A DNA stretch of 44,019 nucleotides from Nitrosarchaeum sp. (GTDB lineage Archaea > Thermoproteota > Nitrososphaeria > Nitrososphaerales > Nitrosopumilaceae). The DNA lies in NCBI GenBank assembly GCA_018334095.1, contig JAGXTE010000069.1, forward strand, positions 1-44,019, written 5' to 3'. Position 1 is the first letter of the stretch, and each line of letters begins with the position of its first letter. The notes below the pieces were generated by a model. It was given only the letters and a program-made list of their open reading frames with translations. It ran no database searches and was not told where the DNA came from. Shown here in pieces: positions 8,910 through 16,771 of this stretch. A program made the translations under genes and the position numbers.

Positions 8910-9827
8910 TTAATACACCGCAGTTAACCAATCAGAGTAGTTTTGGTTTTTGTTCATTACTATGTTTGTATACTCTTTCATCATTTTTTTAGTGATATGT
9001 CCCGGTTTACCATCTCCAATCTTCTTACCGTTCATTGAAATTATAGGTGTAATCTCTGCGGCAGTACCAGTAAGAAAAATTTCATCAGAAATTACTAATT
9101 CGCTTCTAGCTACTTCGGTTTCTGACACATCAATATTTAGATCCTTTGCGATTTTTATTATTGCGTCACGTGTGATTCCATTTAATGCTGATGAAGATAA
9201 CGGTGGAGTGATCAATTGTTCTTCTCTTACAATGAAAATATTTTCTCCAGGTGCTTCACTTACATTTCCATTATGATCCAATAGAATTGCTTCATCATAT
9301 CCGCTTCTTTTAGCTTCTTGTGTTGCTATGATTGAATTAAGATAGTTTCCTCCCATTTTTGCTTGTGGTGGATTTGACATGTCTGAGAATTTTCTCCATG
9401 ACACAACTCCTGCTGTTATTCCGTTTTTACTAAATAAATCTCCAAATGGGAAAGTAAAAATTGCAACATTTGTTGGTGCTTTTTCTGTAACATGTAAATT
9501 TATTCCATAATCTCCTACAAAATAAAATGGTCTAATATAACATGATTTTTTCATTTTATTTTTTTCACAAATTCCAATTATTGCATTACTGATGACTTGA
9601 TCTGAAAAATTAAGTGAAATATTATAAAATTGACCTGATTTTCTAAACCGCTTTATATGTTCATCTAATCTAAAGATAAAAAGATTTTTTTCATTCCAAT
9701 ATGCTCGAATTCCCTCAAACACAGAAGTTCCATAATGAATTGCATGAGTTGTAATTGGGACTTTGGCTTTATCTAAGGTCGTAAATTTTCCATCAAACCA
9801 AACATATTTTGAAATAGGAAGGCCCAC
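8910..9827 (-). CDS. ilvE: Branched-chain amino acid aminotransferase (fold type IV PLP)
   Basis: This PLP enzyme transfers the amino group between branched-chain amino acids and 2-oxoglutarate. Class IV signatures include HYGTSVFEGIRAY near residue 32, the likely PLP lysine in AKMGGNYLNS near 156, and EAPGENIFIV near 192. It is 305 aa, the standard length. The GTG start is supported by a TTAATTA box about 26 bases upstream (9848-9856). It is the first gene of an operon with sugar-nucleotide enzymes. A D-amino-acid aminotransferase or a recruited aminotransferase for amino-sugars is possible but less likely, because sugar aminotransferases are usually fold type I. Confidence 0.88.
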   Translation of the reverse strand: MGLPISKYVWFDGKFTTLDKAKVPITTHAIHYGTSVFEGIRAYWNEKNLFIFRLDEHIKRFRKSGQFYNISLNFSDQVISNAIIGICEKNKMKKSCYIRPFYFVGDYGINLHVTEKAPTNVAIFTFPFGDLFSKNGITAGVVSWRKFSDMSNPPQAKMGGNYLNSIIATQEAKRSGYDEAILLDHNGNVSEAPGENIFIVREEQLITPPLSSSALNGITRDAIIKIAKDLNIDVSETEVARSELVISDEIFLTGTAAEITPIISMNGKKIGDGKPGHITKKMMKEYTNIVMNKNQNYSDWLTAVY

Positions 9828-10177
9828 AAAAAATTACCAATATATCAGTAATTAATCTATTTGGGAATATTTTTCTCATTATTTTCTCTAAAATCTAGAA
9901 TTAGAACATATTTTTGATAATTCAATTTGGTTAGTATGTTCATTTTTGATGGATTCTTGAATAATTTTAGTTTTCATATGATTTTAGATTTGATGAATCT
10001 GATAATTTTTAGACAATAAATCTTTGAAGATAAAAATACTAAAAAACAAAGATCTAATCTTGTAAAATGGATTTTTTCTTTTTTAAAATATTTTAAAATT
10101 GTATTCTCAACATCACCCATTTTGTGTAATTTTTTTAATTTCACCTGTAGAAATTCAAGTAAATCACCAATTCTGTT
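9828..10177. other. 350-base intergenic region with divergent promoters
   Basis: This AT-rich gap holds no open frame I can support. The left edge carries the ilvE promoter candidate (9848-9856). An 18-base perfect palindrome TTTTAAAATATTTTAAAA lies at 10081-10098, about 80 bases before the Lys/Ala peptide gene, and could act as TATA element or as a binding site. I found no convincing C/D or H/ACA RNA in it. An unannotated small RNA remains possible. Confidence 0.4.
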
Positions 10178-10240
10178 ATGGCAGCAAAGAAAAAAGCAGC
10201 AGCAAAAAAAACAACTAAAAAGGCTTCAAAAAAGAAATAA
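10178..10240 (+). CDS. 20-residue Lys/Ala-rich basic peptide
   Basis: ATG at 10178 opens a 21-codon frame encoding MAAKKKAAAKKTTKKASKKK and a TAA stop at 10240. Ten of twenty residues are Lys and most of the rest are Ala, Thr or Ser, the composition of histone H1-type tails and bacterial Hc1-like nucleoid peptides. Support comes from an isolated position with its own 5' region, a start with a sensible codon pattern, and a hairpin plus T-run that begins inside the last codons. The function is unknown; nucleic-acid binding is an inference from charge. Confidence 0.6.
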   Translation: MAAKKKAAAKKTTKKASKKK

Positions 10241-10267
10241 TCATTTGAAGCTTGTTTTATTTTTTCC
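10223..10267 (+). terminator. Hairpin and T-run overlapping the peptide gene's 3' end
   Basis: GCTTCAAA (10223-10230, inside the coding sequence) pairs perfectly with TTTGAAGC (10244-10251), and the stem is followed by TTGTTTTATTTTTTCC. The stop codon lies in the loop. This strongly suggests a real, short transcript ending here. Confidence 0.65.
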
Positions 10268-10305
10268 AATCTAAATTTTTATAAATTATTTATATTTTAG
10301 ATGAA

Positions 10306-10908
10306 TTAATCTGACCATCCTTCCTTTGGAAATTTCATTCCTAAAACTCGGGTTGTTTTATCTTCAGAATCTGAAAATTTTTTGATGATTTCCCAATTTT
10401 CTTCAATTATTTGTTGGACGCTTTGTGGAACATCATTTTTCCAATTTGCTGCTTTACCTAATGCTGAATTATAGATATTTTCTTTAACCGTTGTTGCTGA
10501 TAATGTTCTTCTTTGTCCTATCTTTGGTTTTAATCTGTATAATTTGAGCATATACCCTTCTGTTTTGTCTCCTGTATATGAGAAAAAATCACCTTGTACA
10601 TCTTTTAGTATCTGCCTTCGTAATTCCCATGATTTTGAAGATAATAATGGTGGCATGTATTTTTTAAATGGTGCAAAAAAAGTATAGTCTTCTGTTATTG
10701 TAATGGAATCTCCAAAAATGGATCTCAGCATTTTTTTTCTAATTTCAAAATTAAATGGAAAACTTTTACTGTTGATTTCCATTTTACCTGATTTGAAAAT
10801 AACAGGCATAATTTTAACAATATCTGCTTTATTCTTTAATTCATTTATGATTTCAACATGTGCATTGGTGACAGGATTTAGATGTGCTAGGTACAGAGCA
10901 GTAATCAA
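10306..10908 (-). CDS. Cytidylyltransferase-fold nucleotidyltransferase (NMNAT-like)
   Basis: The N-terminus ALYLAHLNPVTNAHVEII matches the nucleotide-binding (H-x-G/N-H) region of the NMNAT/PPAT/cytidylyltransferase superfamily. A later RRTLSATTVK segment (near residue 137) resembles the second nucleotide motif (ISxTxVR). The length of 200 aa is near NMNAT size. It starts with TTG at 10908. The central segment from about residue 80 to 130 is unlike common NMNATs, so NMN adenylyltransferase is only the best guess. It stands alone between the peptide gene and tRNA-Pro. Confidence 0.65.
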   Translation of the reverse strand: MITALYLAHLNPVTNAHVEIINELKNKADIVKIMPVIFKSGKMEINSKSFPFNFEIRKKMLRSIFGDSITITEDYTFFAPFKKYMPPLLSSKSWELRRQILKDVQGDFFSYTGDKTEGYMLKLYRLKPKIGQRRTLSATTVKENIYNSALGKAANWKNDVPQSVQQIIEENWEIIKKFSDSEDKTTRVLGMKFPKEGWSD

Positions 10909-10959
10909 TTACATTAACTAGAAAAATGTCATATTTCAATGATTTACTTTCTCAAAATA

Positions 10960-11033
10960 TGGGAACGATGGGATTTGAACCCATGATCTCCAGCACCCGA
11001 GGCTGGCAGTATGCCAAGCTAACCTACGTCCCC
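10960..11033 (-). tRNA. tRNA-Pro (CGG)
   Basis: On the minus strand the acceptor GGGGACG pairs with CGTTCCC, the anticodon stem CCAGC/GCTGG encloses CTCGGGT (anticodon CGG), and the T-arm is ATGGG-TTCAAAT-CCCAT. The discriminator is A, CCA is not encoded and no intron is present. Total length is 74 nt. Confidence 0.93.
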
Positions 11034-11077
11034 AAAGTTTAGAATTGCAAGGTGATTTTATTTCTTTAAAAATTTGT

Positions 11078-11923
11078 TTAACCGTATGATTCGTACTTAA
11101 CTTCAAAGCTTCCATCTGCGCGTTTATCATGTTCTGTAACAAATCCTTTTGGTTTTAGGAAATCCATTACCCCATCAATTGTTCCTTGCCAACCACAGAC
11201 ATAAAACATTGTATTTTCTTTTGTAATTTTATCTTCAATCAATTCTTCTAATGGTGAAATTCCGTTATCTCTTGGTCTAAGAAATGTTTCAACCCTTCCG
11301 ACTTGACCTGCCCATGATCTGTTAAACCATTCTTGCGGTCTACTTATAGCTGCTCTGTATTTAAAATTCCATTTGTCTTTTCCTTTTGCTATACTTTCAT
11401 TTTCTAAATCAGTTAGTAATTCTTTGTAACTTAGCTCATCAACATAACTTGCACCATGTAAAACAATTATCTCTCTTTTATCTCCAATAGCATGTAGGTG
11501 TTGTGCAAAACTTACAAATGGTGCTAGACCTGTTCCTCCTCCGATACAAATAATTCTTCTATTGTCTTTTTCTCCATTTGGAAGAGTTTCATTTATCAAA
11601 AGTGCTCTGCCTGTAGGCTTTAACCATAAAATTTCATCACCTTCTTTGGCATTGAATAATTGTGTAGTTAATCTACCTGGAAGTGGTTTTCTTACCCATC
11701 TAATTACAAGCTCAACATACTTTTTATTTTCAGGATGTGAGGCAATTGAATATGCTCTTCTAACAATTTTTCCACCTTCTACAGGATTTGGTAAACCTAA
11801 TGTGATAAACTGACCTGCCTGATAATCTGGAACAGGTCCATCTTTTGGTACTAATCTAATAATTACAAGGTCTTCCTTAAGTAACTGAACATAGGTGATG
11901 GTTGCTTTGTTATCTACTACCAT
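11078..11923 (-). CDS. Ferredoxin-NADP reductase-like flavoprotein, paralogue 1
   Basis: This 281-aa protein has a flavin-binding domain with RRAYSIASHP (near residue 56) and an NAD(P)-binding domain with CIGGGTGLAPF (near 125) and YVCGWQGTIDGVMDFL near the C-terminus. No [2Fe-2S] domain is present. Such proteins move electrons between NAD(P)H and ferredoxin or another carrier. A close paralogue lies at 22388 and the two match along their full length. An ATATTTAACC box about 27 bases before the ATG supports a leaderless start. The physiological partner is unknown. Confidence 0.88.
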   Translation of the reverse strand: MVVDNKATITYVQLLKEDLVIIRLVPKDGPVPDYQAGQFITLGLPNPVEGGKIVRRAYSIASHPENKKYVELVIRWVRKPLPGRLTTQLFNAKEGDEILWLKPTGRALLINETLPNGEKDNRRIICIGGGTGLAPFVSFAQHLHAIGDKREIIVLHGASYVDELSYKELLTDLENESIAKGKDKWNFKYRAAISRPQEWFNRSWAGQVGRVETFLRPRDNGISPLEELIEDKITKENTMFYVCGWQGTIDGVMDFLKPKGFVTEHDKRADGSFEVKYESYG

Positions 11924-12046
11924 AACGTTACATCCATCCTAATTATGGTTAAATATCTTGTGTTAATTTCACACTTGTGTTTTTTTTGACCGCTAAACGT
12001 TAATAACCAATTTGAAAAACGTAATTCGATCAGTTTACTGATTATT

Positions 12047-12120
12047 GGGCCGATCGTCTAGTCTGGTAGGATGGGTGCATGGCATGCATCAGATCGAGGG
12101 TTCAAATCCCTTTCGGTCCA
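12047..12120 (+). tRNA. tRNA-Ala (GGC)
   Basis: Acceptor GGGCCGA pairs with TCGGTCC, the anticodon stem GGTGC/GCATC encloses ATGGCAT (anticodon GGC), and the T-arm is GAGGG-TTCAAAT-CCCTT. The discriminator is A with no encoded CCA and no intron. The last 19 bases are antisense to the 3' end of the HEAT-repeat gene. Confidence 0.93.
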
Positions 12121-12668
12121 CTCTCTTTTTTTACATTTACAAGCAATCTCTCTAATTCTGAATCTTGTTGTTTAGACAACTCTTTAATTTTATTCTCTGA
12201 CAATGAATAACCAAGATCAATAATTGCTTGTAATGCACTTTTTCTAACTTCCAAATTAGAGTCGGACAGACAATCATAAATTGCTTCTTTAGCTTCTTTT
12301 GCCTTGAGAAATCCTAATGCTCCTAGAGTACATGCTTTTACCATCGAACTTTGATCATCTAATAGATTTATAATTTCTGTTATTGCATTAGTGTCATTTC
12401 GATTAGCTATTACTAAAGCTGTATACCCTCTAATGTTTTTATTTTGAGATTTCAAATTATTTATCAATACATCTGAAATATCATTTTCATTTAATACTAA
12501 TGCACTAAATGCTTCTCCTCTTACTTTAATATCGGCATCATCTAATTTTGAAATTATTTTTTGTATAATTTCTATATTATTTGTATCAGAAAGAAATTCA
12601 AGATTTTTGATTTTTTCTTCAACAGTTCCTGAATCTAAAATTTCTATGATATTTTTCATATTATTCAT
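12102..12668 (-). CDS. HEAT-repeat protein
   Basis: The 188-aa protein is built of about five HEAT/PBS-lyase-type helical pairs, with recurring patterns such as DADIKVRGEAFSALV, NKNIRGYTALVIAN, SSMVKACTLGALGFL and NLEVRKSALQAIIDLG. These alpha solenoids are protein-protein scaffolds. No enzymatic motif is visible. A second ATG three codons later (MKNIIEIL) is an equally good start. Its stop codon lies within tRNA-Ala on the other strand, so the final six or so residues are encoded by tRNA sequence. The binding partner is unknown. Confidence 0.8.
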   Translation of the reverse strand: MNNMKNIIEILDSGTVEEKIKNLEFLSDTNNIEIIQKIISKLDDADIKVRGEAFSALVLNENDISDVLINNLKSQNKNIRGYTALVIANRNDTNAITEIINLLDDQSSMVKACTLGALGFLKAKEAKEAIYDCLSDSNLEVRKSALQAIIDLGYSLSENKIKELSKQQDSELERLLVNVKKESGPKGI

Positions 12669-12746
12669 TAAAATCCCCAGATCTAGTTAATAATGGTTCA
12701 ATATTTTTCATAAAATTTTATCTAGAATCAAAAATTCCCTTTTAGC

Positions 12747-12754
12747 TTTAAATT
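12747..12754 (+). promoter_or_regulatory. TATA box of alba
   Basis: TTTAAATT is centred about 26 bases before the alba ATG, the distance expected for a leaderless archaeal mRNA starting at or next to the start codon. Confidence 0.55.
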
Positions 12755-12776
12755 ATCGTTAAATACCGAACTTCTT

Positions 12777-13061
12777 ATGTCAAACGAATCCAGAAACACC
12801 ATATTCATTGGTAAGAAACCATTGATGGCATATGTAACATCAACGCTAATTCAATTGGCAAACTTACCCTCCGTCTACATCAAAGCTAGAGGTCTAAGCA
12901 TCGGTCGTGCTGTGGATGTAGCTCAAATCATTGCAAGAAAGACAGAAAATGCTGGATACTCTATTGGAGAAATAAAAATAGGCTCCGAATCATTAGAGTC
13001 ACAAGACGGTAGAACCAGAAACGTTTCAACAATAGAAATTGAAGTAAAGAGAAACGGTTGA
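12777..13061 (+). CDS. alba: Alba DNA/RNA-binding chromatin protein
   Basis: Alba (Sac10b) is an abundant dimeric chromatin and RNA-binding protein of archaea. The N-terminal IFIGKKPLMAYVTSTLIQL carries the DNA-contacting lysine found in GKKP, and ARGLSIGRAVDVAQIIARK (about residues 38-56) is the second family block. At 94 aa it is the standard size. It is monocistronic with a clear TATA box, and a T-rich stretch follows the stop (about 13080-13106). Confidence 0.97.
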   Translation: MSNESRNTIFIGKKPLMAYVTSTLIQLANLPSVYIKARGLSIGRAVDVAQIIARKTENAGYSIGEIKIGSESLESQDGRTRNVSTIEIEVKRNG

Positions 13062-13079
13062 TAGCTGTACTTTACTTGA

Positions 13080-13106
13080 AATTTTTTATTTTATTCTCTT
13101 TTTGAA
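13080..13106 (+). terminator. T-rich terminator after alba
   Basis: The sequence following the alba stop is GAAATTTTTTATTTTATTCT and more T residues. Archaeal RNA polymerase stops at such T-runs without a hairpin. It overlaps the 3' end of the convergent PEP-mutase-family gene. Confidence 0.45.
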
Positions 13107-13957
13107 AATCTATATTTCTTTTCTAATTTTTGGAATTTAGGTAATTCGACCAGATCATTGAACTGATCAAAATTTACAACTTTTTGTTTAGCCTTTTTTG
13201 TAGTTCCTGTACTCTTCAATTCTTTTAAAATATTCATGGTTGCAAAAGTATTAGCAAATAATACTGAAAGTGGATATAAAATAATTTTAAATCCTAATTT
13301 ATGTAATGTTTCTGCTGACATTATTGGAGTTGTACCTCCCTCTATCATATTTGCTACAAGAGGTGCATTGATAGATTTTCCAATTATTTTCATCTCTTCT
13401 AATGATCTTGGTGCTTCAATAAACACTGCATCTGCACCTGTTTTTTTATTTTGTAATCCACGTTCTATTGCAGCATCTAATCCTTCTGTAGCTCTTGCAT
13501 CGGTTCTTGCAACAATTATGAAATCTTTACTTTGTCTTGCATCAATCGCTGCTCCCAATTTTTCGGTGTATTCTTCTTGTGATATTACTTCTTTTCCTTG
13601 CATATGACCACATCTCTTTGGCCATCTTTGGTCTTCTAGAAAAATCCCCGATGCGCCTGCTGATTCTAACTCTCTTACCAATTTCCAAACACTTAATGCA
13701 TTACCATAGCCAGTATCTGAATCAACTATCACTGGAACTGAAACGGCTCTGCATATCCTTCTTGCATTATCTAATGTTTCAGTTGCTCCAATGAAACCAT
13801 AGTCTGGCATTCCAAATAATGTAGCTGAAGTTCCATATCCTGTTTGAAACATAGCTTCAAACCCTACTTTTTCTGCAATTTTTGCCCCAATTGCATCATA
13901 TACTCCTGGAATTACAAGTGGCTTGTTTGTTTTTAGCATACTTTTCAAATTTTTCAT
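13091..13957 (-). CDS. Isocitrate lyase/PEP mutase superfamily enzyme
   Basis: This 288-aa (beta/alpha)8 enzyme carries the metal-binding DSDTGYGNA (near residue 79) and the catalytic segment EDQRWPKRCGHMQGKEV (near 113), where KRCGH corresponds to the KKCGH motif of isocitrate and methylisocitrate lyases. Members cleave or rearrange C-C or C-P bonds of oxoacids. Length and motif fit the methylisocitrate-lyase/oxaloacetate-decarboxylase group better than true isocitrate lyase, which is much longer. The exact substrate cannot be read. A PadR regulator gene lies 60 bases upstream on the same strand. Confidence 0.85.
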   Translation of the reverse strand: MKNLKSMLKTNKPLVIPGVYDAIGAKIAEKVGFEAMFQTGYGTSATLFGMPDYGFIGATETLDNARRICRAVSVPVIVDSDTGYGNALSVWKLVRELESAGASGIFLEDQRWPKRCGHMQGKEVISQEEYTEKLGAAIDARQSKDFIIVARTDARATEGLDAAIERGLQNKKTGADAVFIEAPRSLEEMKIIGKSINAPLVANMIEGGTTPIMSAETLHKLGFKIILYPLSVLFANTFATMNILKELKSTGTTKKAKQKVVNFDQFNDLVELPKFQKLEKKYRFSKRE

Positions 13958-14017
13958 GCTATTACTTTTAGGTAGAATTATTTATGATTTTAAATATTAA
14001 AAATAATCTAAACAATC

Positions 14018-14527
14018 CTACTCTATTTTGATTTCTTTTCCTTTTTTGATAGTTTTTTTCGTATCTATTTTTTTTAATTCTGATTCTAAGAATTTTCTAT
14101 ATTTTTCAGTTTCATCATTTGTCATATTGGCAAAATTAGAGCTAAGAATTGAACCTATTATGGACATCTTTTCTAACAGATCCGTTGCAACAAATCTTCC
14201 CACATTTCCTAGTCTAAACAGAACATCTAATTGCTTTCTAACAATTTCATTTACTTTATCAACATCTTCTGCTGTCTCTATTCCTTTTTTTGTTAGTTGG
14301 TACTTTCCATCTTTAGTTTCTTCAATAAGACCTTCGTCAAGTAATCTTCCTAATAACGGATAGATCAAACCAGGTGAAGGTTTCCATATCCCATTACTTT
14401 GTTCTACGGCATAATCTATGATCTCTTTTCCAGTATGTGCTTTCTTTTTTAGAAGTTCTAAAATAAAATATCTTGAAAATCCTCTAGGTATTGAACTTCC
14501 AACTCTTTGAAACCATTCTGAAATCAT
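14018..14527 (-). CDS. PadR-family transcriptional regulator
   Basis: The N-terminal winged helix reads FSRYFILELLKKKAHTGKEIIDY then PSPGLIYPLLGRLLDEGLIEE, the PadR recognition region, followed by a helical dimerisation tail. I choose the ATG at 14527 (MISEWFQR, 169 aa) over a start five codons earlier, because a TATATA element lies 25 bases before it and leaderless mRNAs are the pattern here. A perfect 16-base palindrome sits between that TATA and the start. The protein probably represses its own gene, and may affect sdhA, which diverges from it. Confidence 0.88.
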   Translation of the reverse strand: MISEWFQRVGSSIPRGFSRYFILELLKKKAHTGKEIIDYAVEQSNGIWKPSPGLIYPLLGRLLDEGLIEETKDGKYQLTKKGIETAEDVDKVNEIVRKQLDVLFRLGNVGRFVATDLLEKMSIIGSILSSNFANMTNDETEKYRKFLESELKKIDTKKTIKKGKEIKIE

Positions 14528-14535
14528 GATCAGTA

Positions 14536-14551
14536 ATATCACTAGTGATAT
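14536..14551. promoter_or_regulatory. 16-base palindromic operator candidate for PadR
   Basis: ATATCACTAGTGATAT is a perfect inverted repeat. It abuts and partly overlaps the TATATAATAATT promoter element (14549-14560, read on the minus strand) for padR, and lies about 70-85 bases before the sdhA start. The placement is that of an autorepressor site. Confidence 0.6.
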
Positions 14552-14584
14552 ATAATAATTTTTTGAAATCTACGCTCATTACTA

Positions 14585-14593
14585 CATATTTAA
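14585..14593 (+). promoter_or_regulatory. TATA box of the sdh operon
   Basis: CATATTTAA is centred 34 bases before the ATG at 14623. It implies a transcript that starts a few bases before that ATG, and argues against an upstream ATG at 14545. Confidence 0.5.
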
Positions 14594-14622
14594 CCCGCCT
14601 TTTAGGTAGTCATTCTGTCAAA

Positions 14623-16335
14623 ATGGTCGAATCTCTTGAATTTGATTTGATAATATGTGGATCTGGATTAGCTGGTCTAAGAGCAGCTATAGAAGCAGCT
14701 AGGAAGAATTCAAAAATAAAAATTGGAATTGTTTCAAAACTTCAAGTTATGCGTTCTCATTCTGTATCTGCAGAAGGTGGAACGGCAGCTGTTCTTTTTG
14801 AAGATGAAGGTGATACTATTGAATCTCATATTTATGATACAGTGAAGGGAAGTGATTTTCTTGCAGATCAAGATGTCGCTGAGAGACTTTGTGTGGAGAT
14901 GCCAAAAGAAATTTATCAATTGGATCATTGGGGAATGCCTTGGTCTAGACGAAAAGATGGAAGAATAGGACAAAGAAATTTTGGTGGTTATAGTTTTCCA
15001 AGAGCTACATATGCATCTGATAAAGTTGGTTTCTTTGAAATGCAAACTTTGTATGATACATGTCAAAAATTTGAAAATATTGAATATCTCAATGAATGGT
15101 TTGCAACATCAATTATTCATGATGGAAAACGATTTATGGGAATTACTGCAATTGAACTTTCTTCTGGCACATTTTATTCAATTAAAGGTAAAGCTCTAAT
15201 CATTGCAACTGGCGGAGCCGGAAGACTGTATAGTTTCTCAACTTATGCATTATCTTCAACTCCAGATGGTTTGGATATGGCATTACGTGCAGGTATGGCA
15301 CTTAAAGACATGGAATTTGTTCAATTTCATCCTACTGGTATTTTGCCTTCAGGAATATTGATCACTGAAGGAGCAAGAGGTGAGGGAGGATATTTGTTAA
15401 ATAACAAAGGTGAACGATTTATGAAAAAATATGCTGGTGAAAAAATGGAATTAGCCCCACGTGATATTGTTTCAAGAGCTATGATGACAGAAATGAGTGA
15501 AGGACGTGGATTCAAACATGAAACTGGTGTTAATTGCATGAAACTTGACTTACGACATCTTGGGGATGAAAAAATTAAAGAAAAATTAGGCGGTATCAGA
15601 GAAATTTCTATTAAATTTTCAGGATTAGATCCTTCAACCGACATACTTGATGTTAGACCTGTATGTCATTACATGATGGGTGGAATTCATACTGATATTG
15701 ACGGTGCTACCGAACTTCAAGGTGTATGGGCTGCAGGTGAAGCTGCATGTAATAGTGTTCATGGTTCAAATCGACTTGGGGCAAATTCTACTTCTGAGTG
15801 TATAGTGTGGGGTAAAATTACTGGCAGTTTGGCAGTTGATTATATTGAAAAAAATAACTTTACCACTTCTTGGCCTCATCACTTAGTTGCAGCTGAGGAA
15901 AAAAGAATCTATGATGGAATATTTCGGGGTAATGGTGATGCTAATCCATATGAGGTTAAACAAGAACTAACTGACATTATGAATGACAAAGCATATGTTT
16001 TCAGAAACGAAAAAAATCTTGTCGAAGGACTAAAGAAAATACGTCAACTAAAAGAACAAACTTGGAAGCATGTCGATGACAAAGCAAATGAATACAATAC
16101 TAACTTTTCAAATGTGATGGAACTCGATTCAATGTTTCGTGTTGCAGAAATTGTTTTGCTTGGAGCTATTAATAGAAAAGAATCACGAGGTGCACATGCA
16201 AGAACTGATTATCCCAAACGTGATGATGCAAACTTTTTACATCATACTCTAGCCTATTATGATCCTAAAGAACCAATTATGAAAACACATCCGGTAACAA
16301 TTACTAAATATCAACCAGTAGAGAGGAAATACTAG
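14623..16335 (+). CDS. sdhA: Succinate dehydrogenase flavoprotein subunit
   Basis: SdhA oxidises succinate to fumarate with covalently bound FAD. Visible motifs are the FAD dinucleotide fold LIICGSGLAGLRAAIEA at the N-terminus, the flavin-linking His region RSHSVSAEGGTAAVL, the catalytic HPTGI, EGARGEGG, and HGSNRLGANSTSE near the end of the FAD domain. The start at 14623 gives 570 aa and matches family length; an in-frame ATG 26 codons earlier lies upstream of the likely TATA box. It leads an sdhA-C-D-B operon with one-base to zero-base spacing. Fumarate reductase is chemically equivalent, but an aerobic context suggests oxidation. Confidence 0.96.
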   Translation: MVESLEFDLIICGSGLAGLRAAIEAARKNSKIKIGIVSKLQVMRSHSVSAEGGTAAVLFEDEGDTIESHIYDTVKGSDFLADQDVAERLCVEMPKEIYQLDHWGMPWSRRKDGRIGQRNFGGYSFPRATYASDKVGFFEMQTLYDTCQKFENIEYLNEWFATSIIHDGKRFMGITAIELSSGTFYSIKGKALIIATGGAGRLYSFSTYALSSTPDGLDMALRAGMALKDMEFVQFHPTGILPSGILITEGARGEGGYLLNNKGERFMKKYAGEKMELAPRDIVSRAMMTEMSEGRGFKHETGVNCMKLDLRHLGDEKIKEKLGGIREISIKFSGLDPSTDILDVRPVCHYMMGGIHTDIDGATELQGVWAAGEAACNSVHGSNRLGANSTSECIVWGKITGSLAVDYIEKNNFTTSWPHHLVAAEEKRIYDGIFRGNGDANPYEVKQELTDIMNDKAYVFRNEKNLVEGLKKIRQLKEQTWKHVDDKANEYNTNFSNVMELDSMFRVAEIVLLGAINRKESRGAHARTDYPKRDDANFLHHTLAYYDPKEPIMKTHPVTITKYQPVERKY

Positions 16336-16770
16336 ATGACTAATCAAGATGAACACAAAGAGGGCATTGGTGGAATGATCAATCCTCGAAGATATGGCAT
16401 CGAAAGAGTGGCATATCTATTAATGAGATTAAGTGGGTTGGGATTACTAGCATATTTTATCGGTCATATCTATGAAACTAGTTCAATTTTAAAAGGTCAA
16501 GTTGGATGGAATGAATTTCTTGCAATTACACAAACCAACGAAGGTCATGCTATTTTAGCTATAGTTATTGCAATGTGTGTTTTCCACACTGTCAATGGAA
16601 TTAGAGTTATGCTTGGACATGGTGGAGTTGGAGTAGGCAAACCTGCAAGACCTGATTATCCATACATTCCAGCCTCTCAAAACATTAGACACAAAATGGG
16701 AATTTATTCTGCAATAATACTTGCTGCAATTGCAATGATGTATGGACTCGCGGTAATGTTTGGTGAATAA
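16336..16770 (+). CDS. sdhC: Succinate dehydrogenase membrane subunit (cytochrome b type)
   Basis: The 144-aa protein has three hydrophobic helices (about residues 26-45, 70-88 and 120-140). Histidines in helix 1 (FIGHIYE) and helix 2 (VFHTVNGIRVML) are plausible haem or quinone-site ligands. It anchors SdhA/SdhB in the membrane and passes electrons to quinone. It starts at the base after the sdhA stop and is followed by a second anchor subunit. Confidence 0.85.
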   Translation: MTNQDEHKEGIGGMINPRRYGIERVAYLLMRLSGLGLLAYFIGHIYETSSILKGQVGWNEFLAITQTNEGHAILAIVIAMCVFHTVNGIRVMLGHGGVGVGKPARPDYPYIPASQNIRHKMGIYSAIILAAIAMMYGLAVMFGE

Positions 16771-16771
16771 A

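Noticed and set aside
9985..10015. TGATGA and CTGA close together in the 350-base intergenic gap, as in a C/D RNA
   Set aside because: Only two bases separate the motifs and there is no second box pair or guide-length spacer.
10936..11142. Minus-strand frame covering tRNA-Pro and the end of the flavoprotein gene
   Set aside because: It runs through the tRNA gene and a different frame of a conserved CDS, so it is a chance open frame.
11957..11981. Direct repeat CTTGTGTT (11957-11964 and 11974-11981), possible regulator site
   Set aside because: The eight-base, T-rich repeat occurs between two tRNA/CDS promoters with no symmetry or further copies. Chance is the simpler explanation.
14545..14622. 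26-codon N-terminal extension of sdhA
   Set aside because: It starts upstream of the likely TATA box at 14585-14593 and has no similarity to SdhA starts; the ATG at 14623 directly precedes the flavoprotein fold.
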